Source of the DNA: Chryseobacterium suipulveris
GTDB lineage: Bacteria > Bacteroidota > Bacteroidia > Flavobacteriales > Weeksellaceae
Length of the DNA: 64,000 bases
Assembly (NCBI RefSeq): GCF_022811685.1
Contig: NZ_CP094532.1
Span: forward strand, 1,141,501-1,205,500
Reading direction: 5' to 3'
This document shows, one piece after another, positions 52,728 through 61,578 of this stretch. The stretch's first letter is position 1; each line of letters begins with the position of its first letter. A program made the position numbers and the translations under genes. The notes under the pieces are model-generated. The model did no database searches, was not told where the DNA came from, and saw only the letters and a program-made list of their open reading frames with translations.

Positions 52728-53525
52728 TTAATTTCTTATTAGTCTTATAGTTGCCTTTTTATTTTCCGAATTAATTGTCAAAAAATAAATGCCTGGTTGA
52801 ACATTTAAATTCAGTTCAAAAGTTTTAGTGTTTTTGTAGGTTGATTGTTGAATTAATTTTCCGTTTAAATCATATAAACTTGCTATAAATTCCGACAACG
52901 ATTCAGGTAAATTAATTGTAACATTTCCATCAGTTGGGTTCGGGTAAACAGTAATGTGATGGGTAAAAGTACTTTCTAAAATACCTACAGTTGCAGTTCT
53001 GTAATTAATTTGCAAATCATCTAAAATGATTTCGCTAGCTGAGGTAATATCATTCACTCGAAGCTTAATTGATGTAACTGTTTGATTTATGGAAAAGGAT
53101 TTCAGACGAGGCACAACATCAGCAACACCGCTGTTTACAGGTAATGCCCCAAGTGCATCAGATGCATAAAGACCATCATCAAGTAACAGTTGACCTTGCG
53201 AACCCCAATTTCCACCAATTTCCATTTCTTTCCAAGAAATATTTTCAACAAGGGTTGGCACTGAAAAATTAATAACAAGGGTAGTCACGTAGCTGTTAAA
53301 ACAGCTAGCGGCACAAACAGATTTTCCAAAGCTAAAAGCCTTACTACTCCCAAAATTGGTATTAGAAACAATTCCTGGACTTGATGAAAACGAACCAATG
53401 GTCTCGAATGAAATTAATGGATTAAAACTGCCTGATTCAAATCCTTCATCTAATAAAGATTGAGCATTAACAGTCATTGTCGTTGCTAATACAGCAATTA
53501 AAGTAATTAAAATGTGCTTTTTCAT
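52728..53525 (-). CDS. Secreted hypothetical protein with T9SS tail
   Basis: 265 residues. Signal peptide (MKKHILITLIAVLATTMTVNAQ), a beta-sandwich-like domain ~24-175 (IVSNTNFGSSKAFSFGKSVC, LDDGLYASDALGALPVNSG), and a T9SS sorting domain ~185-265 (ITVYPNPTDGNVTINLPESL to KKATIRLIRN). Exported to the surface or medium; substrate unknown. Its stop lies 10 bases from the GTT core of element B, the usual close stop-to-attC spacing of integron cassettes. Confidence 0.85.
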   Translation of the reverse strand: MKKHILITLIAVLATTMTVNAQSLLDEGFESGSFNPLISFETIGSFSSSPGIVSNTNFGSSKAFSFGKSVCAASCFNSYVTTLVINFSVPTLVENISWKEMEIGGNWGSQGQLLLDDGLYASDALGALPVNSGVADVVPRLKSFSINQTVTSIKLRVNDITSASEIILDDLQINYRTATVGILESTFTHHITVYPNPTDGNVTINLPESLSEFIASLYDLNGKLIQQSTYKNTKTFELNLNVQPGIYFLTINSENKKATIRLIRN

Positions 53526-53565
53526 TTGTGTATGTTTTTAAGGTTATGCTATTGCTTTTTTTAAT

Positions 53566-53768
53566 GTTTGCTAGCGGAAAAAGTATTGGCGAAGTGCGGA
53601 CTAAGAAGTTGAAAATGTTCAACTTAGACTACACTTAGCAAAAAACTTTTTCGTGGAACTAAATTACAGAAAAAATGTGGAACGAAAAGTTTTTTTGCGG
53701 ATAAAAATTACAAAACTTTCACCGCAAGGGAACTTCAACCCCGCTTTTGCAAAACCCATGTTGTGTGT
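53566..53768. repeat. attC-like element C
   Basis: 203 bp. Left core TTTGCTAGCGG (AAC mutated to AGC), spacer GGAAAAA, box GTATTGGCGAAGTGCGG; inner palindrome AACTTTTTCGT ... ACGAAAAGTT; right box CCCCGCTTTTGCAAAAC, core ATGTTGTGTG. Outer bases TTTGCTAGC match the end of element B (GTTAGCAAA) as reverse complement. Confidence 0.8.
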
Positions 53769-53887
53769 TGGGCTTCTTCGTCAGTCTAAGCTTAATTTAT
53801 TTCCACGCTGTTTTAAACATAGGAAGCCTGTACAAATTCATATAAAGAACTTTGACAGGCTGCCATTTTAGAATAATTGTGGTATGT

Positions 53888-54181
53888 TTATTTAGCCGCT
53901 AAAACGTCTATTTTCTCAATAGATGGTGCAGTAGCCAACAATTCAGGTGCATTTTCCATTAATGCCTTTGCAATCTTACCACCAAGATGTGCTTCTCTGC
54001 CTTCTTCATCTGAAAAAGTGTCAAAAATGCCAAATGTAGATGAGTCTATACGGAACGCATACCACGTAATAGTACCCGCTTCTTCATTAGCAAGTGGCAA
54101 TGCACTTGTAATAAACTCTTCAACATCTTTTTCTTTTCCTGCTTTTGCTTCTAGTCGAACTAATAATCCTAATTTTTTCAT
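53888..54181 (-). CDS. ABM (antibiotic biosynthesis monooxygenase-like) protein
   Basis: 97 residues, a single ABM/YgiN-type dimeric alpha-beta barrel: LLVRLEAKAGKEKDVEEFIT, TWYAFRIDSSTFGIFDTFSD, EEGREAHLGGKIAKALMENA. Members act as quinol or heme monooxygenases or bind small aromatic compounds. Substrate not predictable. It is in one cassette with an AraC regulator. Confidence 0.88.
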   Translation of the reverse strand: MKKLGLLVRLEAKAGKEKDVEEFITSALPLANEEAGTITWYAFRIDSSTFGIFDTFSDEEGREAHLGGKIAKALMENAPELLATAPSIEKIDVLAAK

Positions 54182-54281
54182 GTCTTTTTAATTTTAAATT
54201 AAACCAATTTTGTTTTAACAAATGTAGCTCATCTAAGCCTGTGAGGCTTTTTTATTTAGTTCAAATACTTATGAAAAAAGG

Positions 54282-55142
54282 TCAACTTTTCATAATGTTT
54301 TTTGGACTGTAACCAAATTCATTTTTAAAGGCTGTGCTAAAATTTGATAAGCTGTCATAACCAAAGTCCATATAGATTTCTGATGGTGTCGCTTCATTAT
54401 TAAGCAATATTTTTTTGGCCTTGTTGAGCCGTTTTAGTTGAAACCATTTTCCTGGAGACTCTTGATATAATTGTATAAATTTTCGCTTAAAGGTAGACAG
54501 GCTCATATTGCATAGAAAAGCGACCTCATCAATATTCAAACTCGTGTACAGATTTTTTTCAATGACCATTTTAAAAGATAATTCTCTTTCATTGATTAAC
54601 AATGAATGTAGATAAACAAAAAAAATTGGCCCATACTTATCAGCCAGATAAAGCATAATTTCTTCAAATTTCAATTCCAGAATCTTTTGAGAGATTGTTT
54701 GATTCAAGCCATAAATTTGTTGAAGAGAATTAATAAAATGGATAATGAAATTGTCTTTTTCAATAAGGAAATAAGGACTACTAGTAGCTGCTTTATTAAA
54801 GTCATTTGGGTTAAAAAAATGCCCATATTTCAATAAAAAATCATTAATGTTTTTTTGAGAAAAGAAAAAGAGTAGGCAACTATAACTATTTGCTCCAACA
54901 ATTTCTGTTGTTAAAAAATTTCCCGATGCAAGGAGTAAGGATTGTGTATCATCTATCGAAACGATGTCATTTGAAAAGTGAATGTTCTTTTGTCCGTCCA
55001 ACAAAAAACTGAATACATTTTTGTTTAGGTTAATCTTATTTTTGGAAACATGTTTATACACTTCGTAGTTAGCAATTTGTAGGTCTAATGTCTCCGTGTA
55101 GCTATTTTCAAATAAATGTTCTGGCAAATTTGTAATGTCCAT
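54282..55142 (-). CDS. AraC family transcriptional regulator
   Basis: 286 residues. An N-terminal sensor domain (~30-180) and a C-terminal AraC double HTH (~190-286): IDEVAFLCNMSLSTFKRKFI, QLYQESPGKWFQLKRLNKAK, EIYMDFGYDSLSNFSTAFKN. It probably controls the ABM gene ~100 bases downstream in the same cassette. A TATGTTTG motif on the minus strand (55183-55176) may be its -7 box. Confidence 0.92.
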   Translation of the reverse strand: MDITNLPEHLFENSYTETLDLQIANYEVYKHVSKNKINLNKNVFSFLLDGQKNIHFSNDIVSIDDTQSLLLASGNFLTTEIVGANSYSCLLFFFSQKNINDFLLKYGHFFNPNDFNKAATSSPYFLIEKDNFIIHFINSLQQIYGLNQTISQKILELKFEEIMLYLADKYGPIFFVYLHSLLINERELSFKMVIEKNLYTSLNIDEVAFLCNMSLSTFKRKFIQLYQESPGKWFQLKRLNKAKKILLNNEATPSEIYMDFGYDSLSNFSTAFKNEFGYSPKNIMKS

Positions 55143-55240
55143 AATATTGTTGTATTAAAAAACATTTTGGTATGGCAAACATATTAATTTTTATTTCAAA
55201 AATTGTTTGCTAAAGTTTGGATGAATAGGTCTTTAGCCTT

Positions 55241-55378
55241 GCACACAACGTTTTGGGTATTGCCGAAGGCGGGAATTTCTAGCACAAAAGTTCAATAGAA
55301 TTACTACTGTTGAACCTTGCAAAAATGCTCAATCGAAGAACTTCGGCCCCGCTTTTGGCAAACCCTTGTTAGAGGCTG
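55241..55378. repeat. attC-like element D
   Basis: 138 bp. Core GCACACAAC, 7-nt spacer GTTTTGG, box GTATTGCCGAAGGCGGG; right box CCCCGCTTTTGGCAAACC, 3-nt spacer CTT and core GTTAGAG. An inner hairpin GTTCAATAG ... TGTTGAAC. Outer CACACAAC is the reverse complement of the end of element C (GTTGTGTG). Confidence 0.75.
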
Positions 55379-55387
55379 CCTTTTTTT

Positions 55388-55911
55388 TCAGTTTGTTAGT
55401 TTTAGTTTCATCATAATGTCCGTTTGTTCGTCATCGCCAAGTTTGAAAATATGCTTGTCAAACTCTACAAATCCGTTTTTCTTATAAAAACTTATCGCTC
55501 TCGGATTTTCTTCCCAAACTCCTAACCAAACGTAGTCCGCATTTTTTTGTTTCGCAATTTCAATTGCTTTATCATACAGAATTTTTCCTACCTTTTTCCC
55601 GTGAAATTCTTTAAGCACATAAATTCTCTCAATTTCAATAGCTTTGTCGTCTTTTAATTCTGTTTGTGATTGTCCAAAGTTGAGCTTTAAATATCCAATA
55701 ATTTTTTCTCAATTTTAGCGAAGTAAAATTCGGCATTTTCGTCATTTAATTCGGCGGTTATTTTGTCAATTGAAAAACCATTTTCTAAATAGTTTTTCAT
55801 ATTTTCTTCGGTGTTACTTTCAGAAAATGTTTCATAAAAAGTCTGCCTGCCAATTTCTTGCAATTGCAGAACTTCGCTTATCGTAATTTGTGATATTTCT
55901 ACGTTTTCCAT
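55388..55911 (-). pseudogene. GNAT acetyltransferase with one-base frameshift
   Basis: Two fragments in different frames join into one GNAT: N part MENVEISQITISEVLQLQEI and KNYLENGFSIDKITAELNDE; C part EFHGKKVGKILYDKAIEIAK (acetyl-CoA binding region, KGKKVGKxL-type), SFYKKNGFVEFDKHIFKLGD. The break is GAGAAAAAATTATTGG: one more A restores EKKIIGYLKLNFGQ. Intact length would be about 174 residues. Stop 20 bases from the core of element D. Confidence 0.8.
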
Positions 55912-55914
55912 TTT

Positions 55915-56370
55915 CTAAATTTTCCATTCATAGTTAAGCCACTCATTATTTTCTGTTGCTCCCAAACGCTCATAGAATTTCTGTCCTGCTTTGTTCCAAG
56001 GTGCATCTGTCCATTTTATTTGATTGCAATTGTTTTGTTCTGCCTCAATTTTTAAAGCATTCATAAGTTGTTCGCCAATTTTCTGTCCACGATAATTTTC
56101 GTCCACATAAAGCTCTTTCATATAAATCGCTGGTCGGTTTTGAGCCGTGTAAGGCAAGAAATAATAAAGCAACATTCCCGCAATTTTGTCGTTGTCGTCC
56201 GCTACTATACAATAAAAGTCTGGCGGAATTTTGCGAAATCCACTTTCTTTTACAATTTCTGGCGTAATGGCAAAACTGTCAATATATTTTTCAAAAACAG
56301 CAAGTTGTTCCATTAAAGTCCAAATTTTTTCGCTGTCTTTTTCTTCTGCTTTTCTGATAATTATTTCCAT
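55915..56370 (-). CDS. GNAT family N-acetyltransferase
   Basis: 151 residues from ATG at 56370 (MEIIIRKAEEKDSEKIWTLM). GNAT core: AIYMKELYVDENYRGQKIGE (motif A, RGQKIG acetyl-CoA loop) and NQIKWTDAPWNKAGQKFYER. Upstream codons belong to element E and are not part of the gene. The following GNAT gene starts 4 bases after its stop, so both share a cassette. Substrate unknown. Confidence 0.9.
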   Translation of the reverse strand: MEIIIRKAEEKDSEKIWTLMEQLAVFEKYIDSFAITPEIVKESGFRKIPPDFYCIVADDNDKIAGMLLYYFLPYTAQNRPAIYMKELYVDENYRGQKIGEQLMNALKIEAEQNNCNQIKWTDAPWNKAGQKFYERLGATENNEWLNYEWKI

Positions 56371-56402
56371 AGTTTCTAATTGATACGGTCGCTCTGTCAA
56401 GG

Positions 56403-56541
56403 TTGCCGCTAATGGTTTTGGGCTTTGCGTTCGGGCGGGTTTCGGAGCACAAAATTTCAACTTATTACTAAAATTTATTAGAAGCGCAAAGCTTCAAGTT
56501 TGCACGCCTGCCCGCCTGACGCAAAGCTCATGTTACCGGGT
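56403..56541. repeat. attC-like element E
   Basis: 139 bp. Left core GCCGCTAAT (last base changed), spacer GGTTTTG, box GGCTTTGCGTTCGGGCGGG; right box GCCTGACGCAAAGCT, spacer CAT, core GTTACCGGG. Outer bases GCCGCTAA partly match element D (GTTAGAGGC). The core TAAC supplies the TAA stop of the McrC-like gene. Confidence 0.75.
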
Positions 56542-57906
56542 CGTTGTTATTTTTTCAATTTCATTAAGCTCTTTTGTCAATAGTCTTTTTGTCTCGTTAA
56601 TGCTCTCTTTCTTTAATGGAACCCCTAGGATAAATATTGTATTTGTTGCTTCATTAATACCGTTTTTATACTGAATGCTTTTTATTTCAATTTGGTCAGA
56701 TGGATAGCACAGGAAGCCAAATTTAAAATCTGACTTACTGAATGATGAGTAAGCCATTATTTGATGTAAGTCGTGCCTGTGGTCTTCTTTCAGTACTTCA
56801 CTTTGGTCAAACTTGTTGTATAAATTCGATTTGTATTTTGCGTCTAAAAAAACCAAAACATTTTCTTTTTGAAAAATTGCGTCCGGCTCGATATGTTTTA
56901 GTTCCCAAGAGTAATGTTTTGAAGTCCTGGAATGAAACTTAAAATTTGAGTAAAGTTTTCCGCCAGTTTCTTTTGTAGCTTCTTTAAAAATATGTTGAAT
57001 AAATTTTTCAAACACATCTGAAAAGTCAACACGCCAAGCAGTACTGGCTACAAGGTTGAAGTTTAAAATTCTATTAGCTTGTTCCTTGCAGTTTTTCACA
57101 GTGGGACTGTCGGAAAATCCAATTGTGATATAGTTTGTTGCTTTTGGCTTGTGATGATACAAACACTCTTCAAGGAAACTTAATTTGTTTCGTAAAGTAT
57201 TCTTAATTCTTTGCGGTGTATTGGCTGAAAGTAGTTCACTTTTACAAATGTCAAAGACATATCTAATTTCAGAATATTCGGTATGGAATTCACTTAAAAC
57301 ATTCGTTCTTGCCGGAAATTTCAACCTGTTTTCTACCTTATATTCGTTGTTGATATATTTTGTCCAATTGATTTGACCAGTAGGCTGATTTGAAACCTTT
57401 TCAATATTGTCAAACTTTCTCCACGGCCTCATTGTTAGTTTTTCAAGAGCTGCTATGAATTTTACAGCCTCCAAATACAATGGTGGTCTAAAATTCTTAC
57501 CTGATGCTAATGGTAAACTATCAATTACCTCTGGGTTAATTTCAGTTCCAAGTAGGTCTAGAATTTCGATGTAGTCCTCAAATCTGTCACGTCCGGTAAA
57601 CCTTGGCATAACCACAAAATCTCCGATTTGCTTTCCAGTGTCAGAAGCTCTTAAAGGAATAGAGCCAATGAAACCAGATGAACGGAATGTTAGTGCAGTG
57701 CTTTGGTCAGAGCCAATTATATAAGGTTGAATACCAAGGAATTTAAATTGTTCGGTGTTGTAATCTATAAATTTTTGAAGATACTGACCAATTATTCTTT
57801 TATCTGCTGATTTGAACCACTTTTTTTGCAAAGCAACTCCACCCAACTGTTTTGATTGTTCAGTTAGGCAAGGGATTTCACAAAAAACGTCTAATGGCTT
57901 TGTCAT
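56533..57906 (-). CDS. McrC-like endonuclease subunit
   Basis: 457 residues. The C-terminal half carries a PD-(D/E)XK core: EPDAIFQKENVLVFLDAKYK (Asp ... Asp-Ala-Lys), the nuclease of McrBC type IV restriction. N-terminal part has VMPRFTGRDRFEDYIEILDL. It pairs with the McrB-like AAA motor just upstream, overlapping it by 4 bases. Its stop codon TAA is formed by the core of element E. Confidence 0.88.
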   Translation of the reverse strand: MTKPLDVFCEIPCLTEQSKQLGGVALQKKWFKSADKRIIGQYLQKFIDYNTEQFKFLGIQPYIIGSDQSTALTFRSSGFIGSIPLRASDTGKQIGDFVVMPRFTGRDRFEDYIEILDLLGTEINPEVIDSLPLASGKNFRPPLYLEAVKFIAALEKLTMRPWRKFDNIEKVSNQPTGQINWTKYINNEYKVENRLKFPARTNVLSEFHTEYSEIRYVFDICKSELLSANTPQRIKNTLRNKLSFLEECLYHHKPKATNYITIGFSDSPTVKNCKEQANRILNFNLVASTAWRVDFSDVFEKFIQHIFKEATKETGGKLYSNFKFHSRTSKHYSWELKHIEPDAIFQKENVLVFLDAKYKSNLYNKFDQSEVLKEDHRHDLHQIMAYSSFSKSDFKFGFLCYPSDQIEIKSIQYKNGINEATNTIFILGVPLKKESINETKRLLTKELNEIEKITTTR

Positions 57907-59348
57907 TCGAAAAGAGATAGATTTATTCTTGTCGAGAAATAGTTGTTGAACTCTTCTTTAGCATTTCGCAATAGTCCTTCTTGAAGATATTCTTTAATCA
58001 AAGGGAATATTTCATAACGAATACGATTTTTCATTTCGTCTTCGGTTTCAGCAATGAAGTAGCCTTGTCCTGGTTGTAAGTTTAATTCAGTGCTTGAAGC
58101 ATACCAGTCAAATATATTGCTGATTTTAGTAAAGTCTTCTGTGAAAAAGAAACTGTTTGAATTTTCGATTTGAACAACTTTTTTGTTATCTATTTTCTTT
58201 GTCTTTCCTAATATTGAAGTAGGTTTTAGTGAATACCAGGCAAATCTTCTTCGTAATGCAAAATCAACTACAGCTAAACTTCTGTCTGCGGTATTCATAG
58301 TTGTTAAAACAAAAAACTTAGTTGGCAACTCTTTAATCTTTGTGTTAGGAGAGATTTCAATTTCAGAATTAGTAATATCCATTTTGTGTTCAAACAAATA
58401 GAATATTGGACCTAATACATTTGCAAGGTTAGCTCGGTTAATTTCATCAATGATTAGTATGGTGTTTTTTTGAGCATTTTCTGGTTTTGACGCAAACTCA
58501 ATCGCTTTTACAAGCTCTCCTTTTATGAGTTCATATGATAATTGGTCAGAAGTTAATTTAGGTCTAACGCCGTAAATGAAATCAGAGTATGATGTTTCTG
58601 CGTGAAATTGAGTGAAGAAAATCTCAGCCTCCATCAATTCAGCTACTTGTTTTGCAATTCTGGTTTTGCCTGTGCCAGGAGGACCCTGAAGAACCAAATA
58701 TTTTCTTTCTAATAACAGATTACGTACTTCATTTTTGCAATCTATAGCAGTATCTGTAATGAAAGGTTCTAAAGCCTCGTCTATTGCCTTTGTATATTCT
58801 GCTTTCCAATTCCACCCTCTAATTTTAGCATAAAGTGCTACGAAAGCTGTTATCAAAGCCTTTGAATCATCAGATTCTGGGTCTTTCAGTATTTGAATAG
58901 CCGGTAATACCTTTCCATATCCTTTACTATTGTCAATTGACTTTCTCAGATGGACAATATCTTCACGATTGAAAAATTCTTTTGGCAAACCATTCTCAAT
59001 GTCAGAAAAATCAGACTTAATGAAACTATGTGAATCGACAATTTTTGAAAATAACCTTCTTAGTCCAGGATATGAGGCTAGGTCGTAATCATTTTTAAAA
59101 CCAAGTGAACCTATTCCTAAAGCTATAAGCCAAGATTTCCCTTCCTCTTTAGATGGGAATACAACAATTGAGAAGTCGTGATAAGGTCCTTGATTTTCTT
59201 CTTCCGGTGAAATCAACCCAAAATAAGCACCACCTTTTTCAAATGCGTCTTCTTTAGTATTATTACGTTCAATAAAATCAGAGCTTTGTTGTCCTCCGAA
59301 TTGTTCTGCTTTTTCTTTTATGAATTGTCTAATGTTTTCTATACTCAT
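57903..59348 (-). CDS. McrB-like AAA+ restriction motor
   Basis: 481 residues. N-terminal MrcB/DUF3578-type domain (~1-130, GPYHDFSIVVFPSKEEGKSW), AAA domain (~205-400) with Walker A LQGPPGTGKTRIAKQVAELM, Walker B TILIIDEINRANLANVLGPI, sensor FVLTTMNTADRSLAVVDFAL and arginine finger LRRRFAWYSL. McrBC restricts DNA with modified cytosine; the N-domain decides the target. Both genes together form one 3.0-kb cassette between elements E and F. Confidence 0.9.
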   Translation of the reverse strand: MSIENIRQFIKEKAEQFGGQQSSDFIERNNTKEDAFEKGGAYFGLISPEEENQGPYHDFSIVVFPSKEEGKSWLIALGIGSLGFKNDYDLASYPGLRRLFSKIVDSHSFIKSDFSDIENGLPKEFFNREDIVHLRKSIDNSKGYGKVLPAIQILKDPESDDSKALITAFVALYAKIRGWNWKAEYTKAIDEALEPFITDTAIDCKNEVRNLLLERKYLVLQGPPGTGKTRIAKQVAELMEAEIFFTQFHAETSYSDFIYGVRPKLTSDQLSYELIKGELVKAIEFASKPENAQKNTILIIDEINRANLANVLGPIFYLFEHKMDITNSEIEISPNTKIKELPTKFFVLTTMNTADRSLAVVDFALRRRFAWYSLKPTSILGKTKKIDNKKVVQIENSNSFFFTEDFTKISNIFDWYASSTELNLQPGQGYFIAETEDEMKNRIRYEIFPLIKEYLQEGLLRNAKEEFNNYFSTRINLSLFE

Positions 59349-59375
59349 TTTCTTTATTTGAATGTCGTTTTACAA

Positions 59376-59577
59376 TGCCCGCTAACGGAAAAAGTATTGG
59401 CGATAGTGGCGGATTAGAAAGCCAAAACTTTCAATCTTGCACTAAACTAAGCAACAGCCTTTTATTATTTTCATAATTTATGAAAAAAGAAAATATAAAA
59501 AGCTGTTGCGACTAAAAAAGGAGAAGGTTTCGATTTCTCCCTTATCCCGCCATTTCGCCAATACGATGTTAGCGGTA
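59376..59577. repeat. attC-like element F
   Basis: 202 bp, the clearest copy. Left: CCCGCTAAC, spacer GGAAAAA, box GTATTGGCGATAGTGGCGG. Right, read as reverse complement: CCGCTAAC, spacer ATC, box GTATTGGCGAAATGGCGGG. Inner palindrome GCAACAGC ... GCTGTTGC. Outer bases fit element E at most positions (CAATGCCCGCTAAC against CAACGACCCGGTAAC). Confidence 0.85.
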
Positions 59578-59599
59578 GTTGTTGTTTTTTATTGCGTAT

Positions 59600-59633
59600 T
59601 TTGATGAAAGTTTAATAAAAGTTGGTATATTTG
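59600..59633 (+). promoter_or_regulatory. Cassette-borne promoter of the AAA/TOPRIM pair
   Basis: TTTG at 59600-59603, 22-bp spacer, TATATTTG at 59626-59633, 30 bases before the ATG. The cassette therefore carries its own promoter downstream of element F. Confidence 0.6.
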
Positions 59634-59663
59634 CAATATAAATGAAATAAATCATTTCGTATT

Positions 59664-60974
59664 ATGGAGATAGTTAGAATAAAATTTGGAGGTTTTTCCA
59701 ATGTAGAAAATGTTGAGTTAGATTTTAACAAAATAAATACTCTTGTTGCTTTAAATAATTACGGTAAATCAAATATTATAAAAGGTATACAGTTTGGAAT
59801 TGACTTTATTAAAAATCAATCGAAAACAAAAGCTAAAATGATGGCTTTTAAACCTTTTATACCTTATAATAAAAATATTGACGATAAGCCTTTTAAATTC
59901 GAAATTGAGATAAATTATTCAGAAAAATTTTCTATTGTTTATTCTTACTCGTTTGACTGGATAAAGAATGATAAAGATAAAGGTAAAAGGATTCTAGAAG
60001 AATCATTGAAAGTTAAGAATCTAGAAGAGGATTCTAAATATTCTACCTTTCTTAAGAGGGGATTGAATAAAGCTAATTATTTGCCATCAAAGACTGGTAG
60101 ATGTGATAGAGAAATAAAAATAGACAAGGATGAATTGGTTATAAATAAATTGGAGAGTTTTGATGATTTATTTTATTATTCAATTATTAAAGTTGTAAAT
60201 GATTTAAATATAGCATCTGTTGATACTTTACAAAACCCAGATGATTTATTTAAAAAAATTAGAATTCAAAATAATGAAAACTTAATTGTAAAAAATGATT
60301 ATTCATTATCTATGAATGAAGCTGCAAATTCTGCCTATTTTATTTATAGTTTATCTAAGAAAAAGCCTCAATTTTTTGAACTTTTTAAAGATGCAGTGAT
60401 GACATTATTACCATCTTTAGAGGATTTTGAGCCAGTTGAAATAGATTTAAAAGAAAAGTTTTCATTCAATAATGATGAGGATAAATTAAAGTTGCCCTTG
60501 GATTTTCCTGAAAAAATTTATGATATAAGAGTAAAGGAAAAAAATAATAATCAGCAGACAAGTATTACTAGTTTATCTTCAGGTTCGCAAAAAATCTTTT
60601 ATGTAGTTTCTATTGCGATAGCTGCAGAGATCAATAGAGTTCCATTGATTACATATGAAGAATTAGAAAATTCAATTCATCCAGGTTTATTACAAAAACT
60701 CCTTATAATTTTAGATAACTTATTAGAACATTCAAAAATACTATTAAGTAGCCACTCTCCGTACCTAATTCAGTATTTGGATTTTTCAAATATTAAAATA
60801 GGAACTCCAAATGACAAAGGATTGGCCACATTCAAGCAATTGAAAAAGACAAAGTTCAATAAATTACTTTCTTTAGCAGAAGATGAAAATATTTCTGTTG
60901 GAGATTTAATCTTTGAAAAAATGATTGAATGTGAATCATACGACAATGAATTCTTTAACGAAATGTGTAGCTAA
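59664..60974 (+). CDS. AAA15/OLD-like ATPase (putative defence protein)
   Basis: 436 residues. SMC/OLD-type ATPase: Walker A in LVALNNYGKSNIIKG (the usual GxxGxGKS relaxed to NNYGKS), signature-like SLSSGSQKIFYVVS, Walker B PLITYEELENSIHP, and H-loop ILLSSHSPYLIQYLD. Long coiled/insert region ~70-250. Unlike the flanking chromosome it is very AT-rich, a sign of transfer. It overlaps the TOPRIM-like gene by 1 base. Such pairs include RloAB- and PARIS-type anti-phage systems, but which one is not decidable here. Confidence 0.82.
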   Translation: MEIVRIKFGGFSNVENVELDFNKINTLVALNNYGKSNIIKGIQFGIDFIKNQSKTKAKMMAFKPFIPYNKNIDDKPFKFEIEINYSEKFSIVYSYSFDWIKNDKDKGKRILEESLKVKNLEEDSKYSTFLKRGLNKANYLPSKTGRCDREIKIDKDELVINKLESFDDLFYYSIIKVVNDLNIASVDTLQNPDDLFKKIRIQNNENLIVKNDYSLSMNEAANSAYFIYSLSKKKPQFFELFKDAVMTLLPSLEDFEPVEIDLKEKFSFNNDEDKLKLPLDFPEKIYDIRVKEKNNNQQTSITSLSSGSQKIFYVVSIAIAAEINRVPLITYEELENSIHPGLLQKLLIILDNLLEHSKILLSSHSPYLIQYLDFSNIKIGTPNDKGLATFKQLKKTKFNKLLSLAEDENISVGDLIFEKMIECESYDNEFFNEMCS

Positions 60975-61573
60975 TGAAAAATCAATCTAAACTAGTTGTT
61001 TTGTTTGTTGAAGGAGATACTGAAGCGGAGTTCTATAAATTGTTAATTAGTTACTATAGAAGTAAATCCAATAAAAATTTTCCTGAAATAAAAATAATAA
61101 ATTTAAAAGGTATTGGAAGATTTGAGGCTAAAGTTATTTCAAAATTGAAAAACGATATTCTAAAAGATAAAAAATTTGCCGGGTTTGAAATTAATGTTTT
61201 CTGTTGCTATGATACAGATGTATTTGAATTAGCAAAAAAGCCTCCGACTAATTGGGCTAAAGTTCGAAAAGGTATTAAAGAACTAGGAATAAAGTCTTTT
61301 TATGAAATAAAATCCGAAAAAATGATTGAAGATTGGTTCATTAAGGATTTAGATGGAATCTGTGATTTTTTGAAACTAAAGAGACCTAAAAAAGTTTCGC
61401 AAGAAGGATTGAAAGTGTTGAAGGATTTGTTTAAAGCAAGTAATAAAATTTACCAAAAAGGATCTTACACTCATAAATTTCTTGAAAAATTAGATTTGGC
61501 AAAAATTATTGCATCTTTAAAAGGTGTTTTCAATGATTTAGAAAATTGTTTGAATGTCAAAGCTGGCTCTTAG
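60974..61573 (+). CDS. TOPRIM-like partner of the AAA ATPase (RloB/DUF4276-like)
   Basis: 199 residues. VLFVEGDTEAEFYKLLISYY has the conserved acidic EGxTE of TOPRIM-like nucleases, and FCCYDTDVFELAKKPPTNWA provides the DxD-type pair. The C-terminal part is helical. It should act with the ATPase as effector (nuclease) of a two-gene defence module. AT-rich like its partner. Stop lies 9 bases from element G. Confidence 0.75.
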   Translation: MKNQSKLVVLFVEGDTEAEFYKLLISYYRSKSNKNFPEIKIINLKGIGRFEAKVISKLKNDILKDKKFAGFEINVFCCYDTDVFELAKKPPTNWAKVRKGIKELGIKSFYEIKSEKMIEDWFIKDLDGICDFLKLKRPKKVSQEGLKVLKDLFKASNKIYQKGSYTHKFLEKLDLAKIIASLKGVFNDLENCLNVKAGS

Positions 61574-61578
61574 ACAAT

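Noticed and set aside
53653..53871. Plus-strand frame of 72 codons
   Set aside because: Lies within element C and its flank; no supporting features.
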